Origin: Jimgerdemannia flammicorona | Lineage: Eukaryota; Mucoromycota; Endogonomycetes; Endogonales; Endogonaceae | Direction: 5' to 3' | DNA: 30,408 nt | Assembly (NCBI GenBank): GCA_003990745.1 | Contig: RBNI01000490.1 | Span: 1-30,408, forward strand | Shown here: in pieces, positions 19,273-29,483 of the stretch | Layout: the number at the start of each line of letters is the position of its first letter | Numbering within the stretch: the first letter of the stretch is position 1 | Translations under genes and position numbers: made by a program | The notes under the pieces: generated by a model | What the model was told of the DNA's origin: nothing | Database searches by the model: none | What the model saw: the letters and a program-made list of their open reading frames with translations, nothing else

Positions 19273-22011
19273 CCACCAAGATTACTGAACTTGAGCACAA
19301 GAAAGACAAGGACCAGAACAAGCACACATATACCATTGGAGAAAACTTTCCCCTAGAGGAACAACTTCTCAAGATCCTGCACCAGAATGAAGGAGTACTT
19401 GCTACAGACTTTAGGGATATCTACAATCAAGAACCCAAGTACTACCATGAAGTTGACACCGGTGATACCAAGCCTATCTACCAGAAAGCCAGACCCATAC
19501 CACCTACCTACAGAGAGTGGCTGCAAGCCAAACTCAAGGAAATGGAAGAAGCTGGAATTATCAAGCAAGCTATCAGCCCCTGGGCTTCACCCATTATCCT
19601 AGCTCTGAAGAAAGGAAGCAAGCCTGGAGAGTTTGCACTAAGACTCTGCATTAACTACAGGAAGCTCAATGCCATCACCAAGAAAGATAGGCAGCCCTTG
19701 CCAAATATTCAAGAAATCCTTACCACCCTTGGAAGCGAAGCCAAATACTACACCACCTTGGATCTGTTCTCAGGCTTCCATCAGATTGGTCTCACTCAAG
19801 ATGCCAGTGAGAAATCAGCCTTCATCACACCTGACACCACCTATATCTATCTGCGAATGCCATTTGGAATGTGCAATACCCCAGCAAGTTTCCAGTGAAT
19901 GACGAACAGAGTCTTCAGCAATGAGATTGGAAAATAGCTCTTTGTCTATGTTGATGATGTGATCATCTTCAGCAATACTGCATGGGAACATGTCAATCAC
20001 ATACAGCTAGCCCTCAAGAGGCTCAAGGAGCATGGCCTCTACATCAAGCCCAAGAAATGCAAGTTTGCAGCTCAAGAAATTGCCTACCTAGGACACCTCA
20101 TCAACCAGACCAGAATCCACACAGACTCCATAAAGATCGAGGCTGTTGCAGCCTACCCAAGACCCAGAATAACCACAGAAGTCCACACCTTCCTTGGACT
20201 GGCCAGCTACTACAGAAGATTCATCAAAGGATACTCCAACATTGCAGCACCTATCTACAAGCTACTGAAGAAGGAGACCAAATTCAAATGGACTAAGGAG
20301 CACTAAGAAACCTTCAATGAACTCAAGACCAGGTTGACCCAAGCACCCATCCTCAGAAGACCAGACTGGAACCTAGAATTCATCCTGCAGACAGATGCAA
20401 GTGCTATAGGACTTGGAGCAGTCCTAGCTCAGAAGAAAGATGGACATGAATATATCATCTCCTATGCAAGCTGAGGCACTCACAGAGCAGAGCAGAACTA
20501 CGAGTCATGCAAGCTTGAATACTTAGCAGTAGTCTGAGCAGTAGACAAGTTCCACTACTACCTAGCTGGAAAACACTTCACCATTCAAACAGACCATTCT
20601 GCTCTTGCCTGGCTATTCCACACTCTGAACCCCAAAGGAATATATGCCAGATAGATTTACAGGCTGCAAGAGTATGACTGTACTGTCAAGCACTGCTCAG
20701 GAAAGACCAACACCAATGCCGATGCACTCTCAAAGACACCCCGAAACACCCTCATCAAGACCATTCAATATGAATAAGGAGCTATACTATGGATTAATCA
20801 GCTACCTTGGGCAGCAGAAGATGCCCAACCACCTCAAACCCTGGACAATCACCATTATCAACTGGACTTGGAAACAGTTTGAATTAGACAACACTATACT
20901 TAGAAAAGGAGGAAAGCTAGTAATACCCAAACACAAGAAGTATCAAGTAATGAAGGAAGTACATAAGCAAGGACACTTAGGAGGAACCAACATATATGAC
21001 AAGGCAAGAAGAACCATGTGGTGGCCCAAAATGGAAGAAGACCTATGCCAATTTGTCAAAGAGTGTAACAAGTGCCAGAAACAGAAACAAGATCAGCAAG
21101 ACCAGGCACCCGGGTTATCAAGAATTGAGCCTATCCCCTTCCACCACATCGCAATGGATATCATTGGACCACTACCAGTAACACTATCAGGAAACCGCTA
21201 TATTATAGTTATTGTAGACCTCTTCACCAAATAGATAGAGGCAGGAGCATTACAAGAAGCCAATACCCTCTCTATAGCCGACTTCCTGTACTGAGAAATC
21301 ATCTACCACTACAAGACACCAAAGCAAATCACAACAGACTGTGGAATGGAATTTGTCAATAGATTCCATGAGATAATGTATCAGAAATATAAGATTCAGC
21401 ACATCAAGACCACTCTCAAGGAAATAGACAGACAGAAAGAATCAACAAGACCCTCAAGAACATCCTAGCAAAGATCTCAGAGACATATGAGAATTGGGAT
21501 AACTATCTCCCAACCACCCTCTCTGTCCTATGAGACATACAGTCACAGAGCATACATTTTACCCCAAGAGAGCTGCTCTTCAGAGAAGAAGATTCTGATG
21601 GAACCTCAGCCACAAATCTAGACCTAACTTGGAGATGGGTTGATGCAGAAATCTGGAGACTACACCAAATCAGGAAGAAGGCTGAAGATTACATCACCAA
21701 GTCACAAGTACTGACAAGGAAGAATGCAGAAAAGAATCACAAGGCCCTAGAACCCATCCGAATTGGAGAAAAGGTTCTACTGTATCAAAATATGGTAGAA
21801 GCCTCATGGTTGTGAAAACTGGAGCCCAAATAGGAAGGACCCTTCTATGTGCAAGATATCAAGAGAACTACCTTCTGGCTTAGAAAAATCTCAGGGACCA
21901 TACTGCCTACTACGGTACACAGGAACAGACTCAAGAAGTACCATGAACCTATATAAGAGAAGCAAAACATGATGACCGCTCACAAGGTTCTAGTCCATAA
22001 ATCATAACAGC

Positions 22012-22428
22012 ATGTCCCATGACCAGCAGGCTATCTGTCTGGACCATTCTCTAAGGGATATGGCACTGGCAACTACTCATCCATGAGACTTTCACAGTCA
22101 GAGGAGTTCGAACCATCAACTGATTGGTCAAGATCAGAATCAGGCCCTTGCTCTATATGAAGGGAGCAACCCTTCACCATCACGCCAAAATACAAAGAGA
22201 AGATGCCAGCCTATAAACACCACTTTTTGACCCCTTGCCAGAGGTTATGGGATCAGCAAATTTTTCAGAACTGGACCAATGAATAAGGATACTCAGGAAG
22301 ATCCTTATTCAGGAGGAAGATGTAATAGTGACTCCAGAATGATGACATCAGCACAGGAGACAGCCTTTCCTTGTAAGCCACCAGATTGGAGCACGAGAAG
22401 ATCATACGGCATATGAGATGAGCAATGA
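22012..22428 (+). pseudogene. Small frame just after pol in A2, unknown product
   Basis: The ATG is 4 nt after the pol stop, as in A1. TGA at 22084 is shared with A1, and a further TGA stands where A1 has CAA. Length and frame match A1. No domain recognised. Confidence 0.33.
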
Positions 22429-22438
22429 TGACCAACTG

Positions 22439-22483
22439 TGAGTCATTGTAACCACAGTACAAGTATCCTGAAGAATATAAAAG
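22439..22483 (+). promoter_or_regulatory. Putative internal promoter of the A2 third ORF
   Basis: TGAGTCA at 22439-22445 and TATAAAAG at 22476-22483. The TATA box is 87 bp upstream of the ATG at 22563, as in A1. Confidence 0.45.
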
Positions 22484-22562
22484 AAGGATCAAGGAACCAC
22501 AGTAGCAGCAACCAATAAGAACCACCAATCCCAAAATAGCTCAAAGACTTACCATAAACGAA

Positions 22563-23417
22563 ATGCCTGCTGCCCGCCAAACCTCAAGGTCAAGGAACCA
22601 TCAAGATACCTCAGTCGAAGAAAGAATATTCCAAGACATCAGAAGAGCCATGAGGACCCACTCAAGAAGGACTCCTAGTGTCTATCTGGGCACTGCAGAC
22701 CCTTATCACTTTATTCTCTACTACCATGAAATGGAAACAAGGATCACTATTGCTACTGAATATCTCCAAATGTGGCAGGAGTATGAAATAGGAAACCTCC
22801 TCTGCCAGGAGTTCCCACAGGCCAGCACCCAAGAGCTACAAGATGCCACTCCTATGGATATACGTGAAATGAGGACAGTTAAGAGGATCTACCAGATCTT
22901 CAGGCATGCACCATGGTCGATCCCCAACTTGGAGTATGTTAGAGTCTCAGATTTCAGAGACCTATCATCCTGCTGTATCAATGCACTAGAAGCCAGGGTG
23001 ACTGCAGAAGCCCAGTCCACTATCACTCTCAACAGCGAAGAAGTAGAAGACTTCTGGTACCCTATCCTCCAGGACAACCCAGATCAATTCCTGCAAGAAT
23101 TGATCTCAGTATTCCAAGGCCCAAGCATCTGGGTTAGATCTCTCCAAGACCCCACATTTGTCCCCTATTTTGTAGAAGAGAATCTCATAGACTGGAGAGC
23201 TCCAGACCTTGTTCTTGATTTTTCCACCACAGCCGAATGTGATGACATCATCGGCAATGATGTCATCCCTCGCGACTTCGACATACGTGAGACGCGTGAC
23301 ATATCTGAAGTATGCGAAATGCGCAACCTGCATGACGAATTTGCGGATCTCATCTCCTTCAGTGATAATGATAATGATGATGATGAAGCCCCCATGGTCC
23401 TGAACTTTCTGCTCTAA
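22563..23417 (+). CDS. Third ORF of element A2, intact, unknown function
   Basis: An uninterrupted 284-aa frame, the longest intact separate gene in the window. It lies between integrase and the 3' LTR. The N-terminal 25 residues are basic and Ser/Arg-rich. A central part of about 150 residues with YQIFRHAPW, IPNLEYVRV, LNSEEVEDFW, DNPDQFLQ and YFVEENLIDWRAP is followed by FADLISFS, an acidic Asp/Asn run and PMVLNFLL. The B ORF shares the start, the central blocks and both tail motifs, so this is a real protein family across two gypsy lineages. I recognise no catalytic motif, zinc finger, signal peptide or membrane helix. A Gag-associated, nuclear transport or regulatory role would each be possible; none is shown. 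Probably transcribed from its own TATA box. Confidence 0.78.
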   Translation: MPAARQTSRSRNHQDTSVEERIFQDIRRAMRTHSRRTPSVYLGTADPYHFILYYHEMETRITIATEYLQMWQEYEIGNLLCQEFPQASTQELQDATPMDIREMRTVKRIYQIFRHAPWSIPNLEYVRVSDFRDLSSCCINALEARVTAEAQSTITLNSEEVEDFWYPILQDNPDQFLQELISVFQGPSIWVRSLQDPTFVPYFVEENLIDWRAPDLVLDFSTTAECDDIIGNDVIPRDFDIRETRDISEVCEMRNLHDEFADLISFSDNDNDDDEAPMVLNFLL

Positions 23418-23423
23418 GTTCTT

Positions 23424-23587
23424 TGTTACACCAGATAATGCCAGCACTAGTATTTTCATATAATACTGGATAATACCAGTACTGGTATTCTGAGGTGACG
23501 CGAAATTGTTCCAGCACTGACATTTTGATATGATACCAAATAATGCCAGCCCTGGAACTTGGTAGTTTTAGTTATTGGAATTTATAT
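23424..23587 (+). repeat. Truncated 3' LTR of element A2
   Basis: Matches 6879-7077 of the full LTR, less one 35-bp repeat unit (two units at 23430-23499). Similarity stops abruptly after TTTATAT at 23587, so the TATA box, poly(A) signal and 3' end are missing. Confidence 0.85.
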
Positions 23588-23835
23588 CTCTCTCCTACTC
23601 TTATTCTTAAAAAGTAAAGCCACTAGCCCCAGATCCTACTCACCTACCTATCTTCCCAACTATAGTACTAAGTCACAAAATACTATCAACTCTCTCAGAA
23701 CTCTAGAGACATCCACCATCTTCTTCCAAAAGTCCCAGGGCAGATCATCTTTTCTTAGTACTGTGCCTGATATAGTCACAGCAAGAACCTGATGAATTTT
23801 CTCCTCCTGAACTAATGCTACTAAGTCACTCAGCC
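23588..23835. other. Pyrimidine-rich unassigned segment
   Basis: Lies between the broken A2 LTR and element C. It is rich in C and T on the plus strand, like the segment right of C, so the two are probably one sequence split by C. No gene or repeat recognised. Confidence 0.5.
23831..23835. repeat. Target-site duplication of element C, left copy
   Basis: CAGCC, matching TAGCC at 29949-29953 except for one C/T change in a CpA context. Confidence 0.78.
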
Positions 23836-24300
23836 TGTAACAGTTCTAGTTTCTTTAAGAGGAAGTGGCTAAATCTGAAAGTTCTGGTTAGTCTAAAGTA
23901 GTTCAAAGAGATACTTAAAGGTTCAAGTATTCTCGAAGGAATTCTGGGAGAAAATATTCTAAGCTTTATTCAGACAGAAAACAAGAATATTTATATATAA
24001 TCTGAAAGAAAGATCCAGAAGGATCTTGGAAAGAAAGAGAAATGCTAAGAAATAGGTTCTTGGCAAAGCTGACTAATACTATTCTACAATGTTCTGAAAG
24101 GTTCCATGACTAGCTGAGACAAGATACTTGGTGCCAAGGAAAGATAAGAATGTTCTAGTAGTGTCTGAGCACTAAGAGAAGATTTCTAAGTAAGTAGAAG
24201 GTACCAGAACATAGCAGAATGTTCAAGAAATAACAAAAAAAAACTAACTAAAAGACATGAAAAATGTACTAAGACTAAATATGACTATGAAATTGTTACA
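23836..24300 (-). repeat. 3' LTR of element C (465 bp)
   Basis: On the minus strand, TATAAATA (23995-23988) is followed by AATAAA (23970-23965). GAATGTTC occurs on the plus strand at 24148-24155 and 24217-24224, reading nGAAnnTTCn on the minus strand. Confidence 0.92.
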
Positions 24301-24313
24301 TTCCTTCCTTCTT
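24301..24313 (-). other. Polypurine tract of element C
   Basis: Thirteen pyrimidines on the plus strand, reading AAGAAGGAAGGAA on the minus strand directly before the 3' LTR. Confidence 0.88.
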
Positions 24314-24581
24314 AAGAACCAATATCTTTGTTGAGTTCTTAGGTAACATAAGGCTAGATATACTTAACCAAAATTTCTCAAACTTGAATTAGTATATTGG
24401 TAGAGATTGGCTATCCTCATATAAGGCAGAGGGCCTATTATCAGACTAACCAACTAGGAGGGGTTTGAACTCAGCTAGTAGTTTCATTTTGGTAGACTTC
24501 TTGTTCATTAAATATTCTACTGATTCCGGGGTCCCAAAGTAAACTTCTGATGCATAAGGCACTGATCATTGCCATAGGTTG
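24314..24581 (-). other. Noncoding 3' segment of element C
   Basis: Lies between the end of pol and the polypurine tract. No frame resembling the third ORF of A and B is seen on either strand. Confidence 0.55.
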
Positions 24582-27500
24582 TTAACAATCCAAGGAAGTT
24601 ACTATAGGGATTAGGCAATGCATTTTGCCTTGAAGTCTTGAACTAGATCTTGAGAGTTCTTGAGGTTGACCAGTAGTTCCCAGATAGCATCATATTCAAG
24701 ATAACCCATACTTGACTAGGTATTTAGGATGGTGATAGCAGATTTGTTTGTTAAGAATTTTCTCAGCTTTATACTCAATATGGTCTTCAATAATTACAGA
24801 GACAGAAGGCTTAGGAATTTGACTCAGATAGGGTGGTGACTGGTTTCAGATCTTGAGGTGTAATATATGAAAGACTGGGTGTACTCTTATGGTTTCAGGT
24901 AGCTTGAGATGGTAGGAGGATGCAGAGACTTGTTTAGTGATCTCAAAAGGTCCAATATACTTGGGTTAGAACTTGTTCAAAGAGCAGTTGACTTGAGATT
25001 GTATCTTGAGATTCTTGGTAGACAGTAGGACTTGATCTTCAACAGTATAAGCAACATCATAGTGTTTCTTATCAGCATACTTGGCTTGATGCTGTTGAGT
25101 CTTCTGAAGATTTGTAGTAGCAATCTTGAGTAGTTTGTCTATTTTGTCTATAAGGTTCTTGGCAGTTGGAACTTGTATTTGACTGGTTTTCTTGAAAGAG
25201 AATAGACTTATAGGGGTCTCAGGATCTTGACTGTAGAGTAACCAAAAAGGGGAAAGATCAGTAGATGATTGGACAGCATTATTATATATAAACTCCATAT
25301 AAGTCAAGTAGATGTCCCAATTATCTTGCTTGTAAGAAACATAGTTTCTAAGCATTTGTTCTAGAGTTCTGTTTATGTGCTCAGTTTGTCCATCAGTTTG
25401 TGAGTGAAAGGCAGTAGACATAGCCAATTGAGTTCCCAGAGTCTTGAAGAGGGCTTGCTAGAAGTTGCTGGTAAACTTGGGGTTGCAATTACTAACAATT
25501 ACTTATAGTAGACCATAGTAATGGAAGATGGACTTGAAGAAGATTCTTGTAATCTTGGGCACAATAGCATTGGTAATAGTTGGTTTAGCAACCATAGTCT
25601 TGGTCAGGTAGTCAACAAATATAACAATAGCATCAGCACCAGATTGAGTTTGTAGTAGTTGAGTTACAAAGTCCATGGTGACTTACTTGAACTTCTTAGT
25701 AGGAATTAGCAGTAGTTGTAGCAAACCAGCAGGTACTTGGTTAGTAGACTTATTGCACTGATATAGATCACAACTGACAATATAGTTCTTGATTTTCTTG
25801 ATCATGTTTGGTCAATAGTAGTGGTGTTGGATGTTCTTGATAGTCTTTTTAATTCCCAGATGACCAACAAGAGGGGAGTCATAGTGTTCTTGCAAAACCT
25901 TATAGTATAGGTTCATGTTTTCAGATAGATAGACTTGATCTTAATGATAGATCAGATTGTTATCAACAGTATATATATCCTTGAGTTTATTTGAGAAAAC
26001 TCTAATAGCAACTGTGTTTTCTTTGTAAGCTTGTCTGATTTGGTCTAGGAATTCTGATGCCAAGGTGACTTGCATGATTGTGGTGAGGTCTGGGTATCTT
26101 GATAAGACATCTGGTACTATAAGTGTCTTGCTGGGCTTGTAGATGATCATTGGGTTGAAGGTTTGAAGCTTGAGGCTCCACTTGGCTTATAGACATAACA
26201 GAGTAAGTTGGATGTTGATGTACTTGAGAGATTGATGATCAGTAATGACATCAAACTCAACACTTTCTAGATAGCATCATCAGTGGTCTAGTGCATATAT
26301 TATTGCTAGTAATTCCTTCTCATGAGTAGCTAGCTTTTGTTCATCTGGGGCCAGCTTGTAGGACTTAAAAGCAATAGGGTGATATCCTTTGCCATAATCT
26401 TATAACAGGACTGCTCCAATAGCAAAATTCGATGCATCAGTGGTGACTGTGAATTTTAGGCCTTGATCTATATTACACAGGACTGGGGCATAGGTCAGGC
26501 AGTTCTTGAGTTCTTGAAAGGTTTGTTGATAGAAGAGATCCCAGGTATAGGGTACATAGTGGTCTGAGTGTAGAGCCTTCCTCATGAGGTTAGTCAGTGG
26601 CTCAGCAATGTCAGAGAAATTTCTGACAAAGCAACAGTAATAGCCAGCTAGACTAAAGAAGGATCAGAGTTCTGTGAGGTTTAATGGAATAGACCATTCT
26701 TCAATTGTTTCTATCTTATATAGGTCTACTTGAATTCCTTGTGCAGAGATAATGTGGCCAAGGTATTTGACTTATTCCTTGAAGAATTCACACTTCTTGA
26801 GCTTAGCATAAAGCTTGTATTTTTGCAGGATCTCCAGGACTATTCGAATATATTTGAGATGTTCTTCTTTATTTGTACTAAAGATCAGGATATCATCAAG
26901 ATATACCAACAGAAAAATAAATAGTTGGTCCTTGAATATCTTGTTCATTAGAGTCTAAAATGTAGTGGGTGCATTGGTGAGATCAAATGCTAAGACCAGG
27001 AATTCATAGAGTCCAAAGAGAGTCATGAATACAGTCTTAGGAATGTCTTCTGACTTGATTTGGATCTGGTGGTATCCTGACATAAGATCTAACTTAGTGA
27101 AGTACTTGGCATTCTTGAGAGTATCAAAGATTTAATCAATTAAGGATAATGAATAGTAGTTCTTGATAGTGAGTTTGTTGAGTACATGATAGTCTATACA
27201 TATTTGCAGAGTACCATCCTTCTTCTTGATGAATAAGACTGGTGAGCTATAAGGAGATTTGCTTGGCTGGATGGCTCCTCATACAAGTAGTTCTTCTAGT
27301 TTCTTCTTGACTGCTTCAATTTTGAGTGGTGACATATAGTATATATATTTCTTAAGTGATATAGCTTCTGGGGTCAGTTCAATTTCATGATCAACTTCTC
27401 ATATAGGTGGTAGGCCAGATAGCTTGTCTGAAAAGACATCCTTGAATTCCTCTAGTAATAGCTTGACACTTTTATTGACTGATAGTCTCTTGTCTTGTTT

Positions 27501-29393
27501 CTTAGAGTGGATCATTACAATAAAGATATATATTGTCTTCTTGAGTACTTTCTTGTACTGTATAGCTGATAGTGTTGCAATCTGGGTCTTACTCATGGTC
27601 TTGTCTGTCTTGATTGTAATGTTGGCTTCATCTTAAAGTAGGGTGACTTCATTCTTGTACCAATCAATATCTGGGTTGTGTTTTGTAAGCCAGGGTTTTC
27701 CTAAGATCAGGTCATAATCTCCTAGTAGTACAATCTTGAAGTCTACTTATTCCTAATATTTCTGGATCTTGATGGGCAGTTTGGTGGCAATTGACTTGAT
27801 GGGGTGCAGAGTACCATCTGCAGTGACTATACTATTGTTCTTAGATGCAGGCTTGGTGAGGATCTTGAGGTTTTTGATGAGATTCTAATTGATGAAGTTC
27901 TCTGCAGCTCTACTGTCTATAAGTACTTGAACTTCTTTTCCTTTGACTAGGCCTTTGAAAATGAGCATAGCTTGAGCTTGATTTTCACTAAGACTTGCTG
28001 CTTGATCAGTACTACCAAAACCCTTTTGATCTTGTTTGGTTTCAGGGAGTTCTTGGACTTCTGTAATCTTGAGTTGACTGGCTTTTTCCAGGATCATTTG
28101 TGCAACTTGGTCTCCTTCTTTAACTGTATAGTCTTGATCCTTCTGGTTGATGGGCAAGACTTGAACTTGTCCTTAAAAGTCTGGATCAATGACACCAGCA
28201 CCTACATCTAAATGATATTTGACACTAAGTCCTGATTGTAGTACAATTCTAGCATAATGTTCTTCAGAACATTGGACTGCAATTCCAGTAGGCACTAGAT
28301 TGCAGTCCTTGGCTGGAATAGTAACTTGTTTGACTGAGTGTAGGTCAAGATCAATGACTTCTTCTATTTGATATTGAGGGACCTGGGTCTTCAGATGAAG
28401 CTTCTTGACCTTGAGCTTAAGTTGACTGATAGTGGGATTGACAGGTATATCCTTGGACAATACAGTGACTGGTCTTGAGGGTTTGCTAGTCTTCCTAGGA
28501 TATTAGGTTGCAATGTGTCCTGTTTAGTGATAGAAGAAATAAGCTTCAGATTTCTTCAGGTAGTCCTTTTTTTTGAGGGTGAGCTTGGTGTTCTTTTTGT
28601 TCATAGTGTCTAAGTCTATTGGTACTGGGCCAACTATTCTTAGTTGGTTTCTGTGGCAGTTCTTGAAGTGGTTTTTTTTGTAGTATTCTGGTTCAAAGTA
28701 GTTGCCAAAGGTGATGATATCAAATCTGTTGACAATTCTTATGGCTTCATCAAGAGTTTTGGGCTCTTCTAGCTCAACCTTGACTCATGTATTTCTCTTC
28801 AGACCTTGGATATAGCAGTCAATCTTTTCATCCTTGAATACCACTGATAGCTCAAGTAGAATTGACAAGAATTGTATATTATAGCTTTATACAGACTTGA
28901 GTTACTTAATGTTTGCTAGCTTGTCCCTAGCTAGCTTGGTAGTATTAGTAGGCTTGAACTGCTTGTGAAGGGCTCTTTTGAAGGCTTTCCAATCTCTGAT
29001 TTATGCATATGAGTGTACAGATGTAACCATGATATGATTGTGCCATCAGATGGCTATATTTCCTCAGAGAAGTGTGGTAGAAAATTGGACTTACATGTCA
29101 TCTTCCATTCTTGTGAGCTCAAAGTATTGATCCAATTGGAAGGTCCATGCATCTGTAGATAGTCCTCCTTGATGGCCATTGAAGGTATCTGGCTTGAGTA
29201 GCTTGAAACTGACTGGTGCTATAGCAGGATGTAGTGTTGCCATAGTTTATATTTTCTGGTATTCTAGTTGTGCTTGAAGTTCTTAAATTTGATGGGCCAT
29301 GATATTGATCATATCTTCTATGTTGAGCTGTGATCCTCCTGCTTCTTCTGTAGCAGAGGGGTCTGGCTGGTAGACTAACTCTTCATGGCTCAT
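24582..29393 (-). pseudogene. gag-pol polyprotein of element C (single frame, many stops)
   Basis: Starts at ATG 29393 (MSHEELVYQPD). Gag has a capsid-like region (PDTFNG, then a WTFQLDQYFEL block near 29130) and a decayed zinc knuckle near 28540 in which Cys positions read as Tyr. dUTPase (28425-28003), protease with LIDSRAAENFIN near 27890 and LILGKPWL near 27700, RT with YLDD at 26903-26892, RNase H with TTDASNFAIGAVLL near 26440, and integrase with SQTDGQTEHINRTLEQ near 25395 follow in the same frame. The chromodomain (about 24770-24600) needs one frame change near 24690. Many stops (TAA, TAG, TGA) fit C>T changes, including TGA next to TGG in the gag region near 29045. Pol ends at TAA 24584-24582 in the shifted frame. 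Confidence 0.88.
28003..28425 (-). other. dUTPase domain in C pol (decayed)
   Basis: Motif 1 VIDLDLHS, motif 2 QSGLSVK with Gln for the usual Arg, motif 3 GAGVIDPDF then a TAA then GQV, motif 4 EGDQVAQMIL with Gln for Arg, and motif 5 DQKGFGSTDQ. The Arg>Gln changes fit CGA>CAA, the opposite-strand result of CpG decay. The domain lies between the gag zinc knuckle and protease, as in B. No Cys/His cluster accompanies it. Confidence 0.85.
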
Positions 29394-29465
29394 TTTGGGT
29401 TCATATAACTAGTTGTGACTGGTTTCTGAATTCATGTGAGATTTCTTAATAAGGCAAGGTGCAAT

Positions 29466-29481
29466 GATACTACTGCTACCA
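29466..29481 (-). other. Primer-binding site of element C
   Basis: Reading minus from the LTR, spacer CT then TGGTAGCAGTAGTATC. The first nine bases equal those of B, so B and C probably use the same or a very similar tRNA primer. Confidence 0.62.
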
Positions 29482-29483
29482 AG

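Larger units (their letters stand above)
17243..22007 (+). pseudogene. Rest of gag-pol of element A2
   Basis: Gag resumes at 17238. The zinc knuckle (17515-17556) has its second Cys read as Tyr. A TAA follows at 17665. Protease (DTSA near 18180) carries a 1-bp loss in a T run near 18170. From 18552 to 19898 one open frame of 448 codons holds the Cys/His cluster, dUTPase and the first half of RT. TGA at 19896 is CGA in A1. RT YVDD is at 19947-19958. RNase H has TGA at 20463 (YAS-stop-GTH), shared with A1 at a family-conserved Arg. The shared +1 frame change lies between RNase H and integrase (about 20745-20775). Integrase is open from 20644 to 21234, then has a TAG and a 10-bp loss near 21411. 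The pol stop is TAA at 22005-22007. Confidence 0.9.
6879..23587 (+). mobile_element. Element A2: Ty3/gypsy retrotransposon split by B
   Basis: The second copy of family A. It runs from the shared LTR (6879-7354) to a 3' LTR fragment (23424-23587), interrupted at 7968-17242 by element B and its duplicated target. Removing B rejoins the gag of A2 in line with A1. Differences from A1 are mostly transitions. The third ORF and the dUTPase-RT segment are open. Damage includes a 1-bp loss in protease near 18170 and a 10-bp loss in integrase near 21411. Confidence 0.88.
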
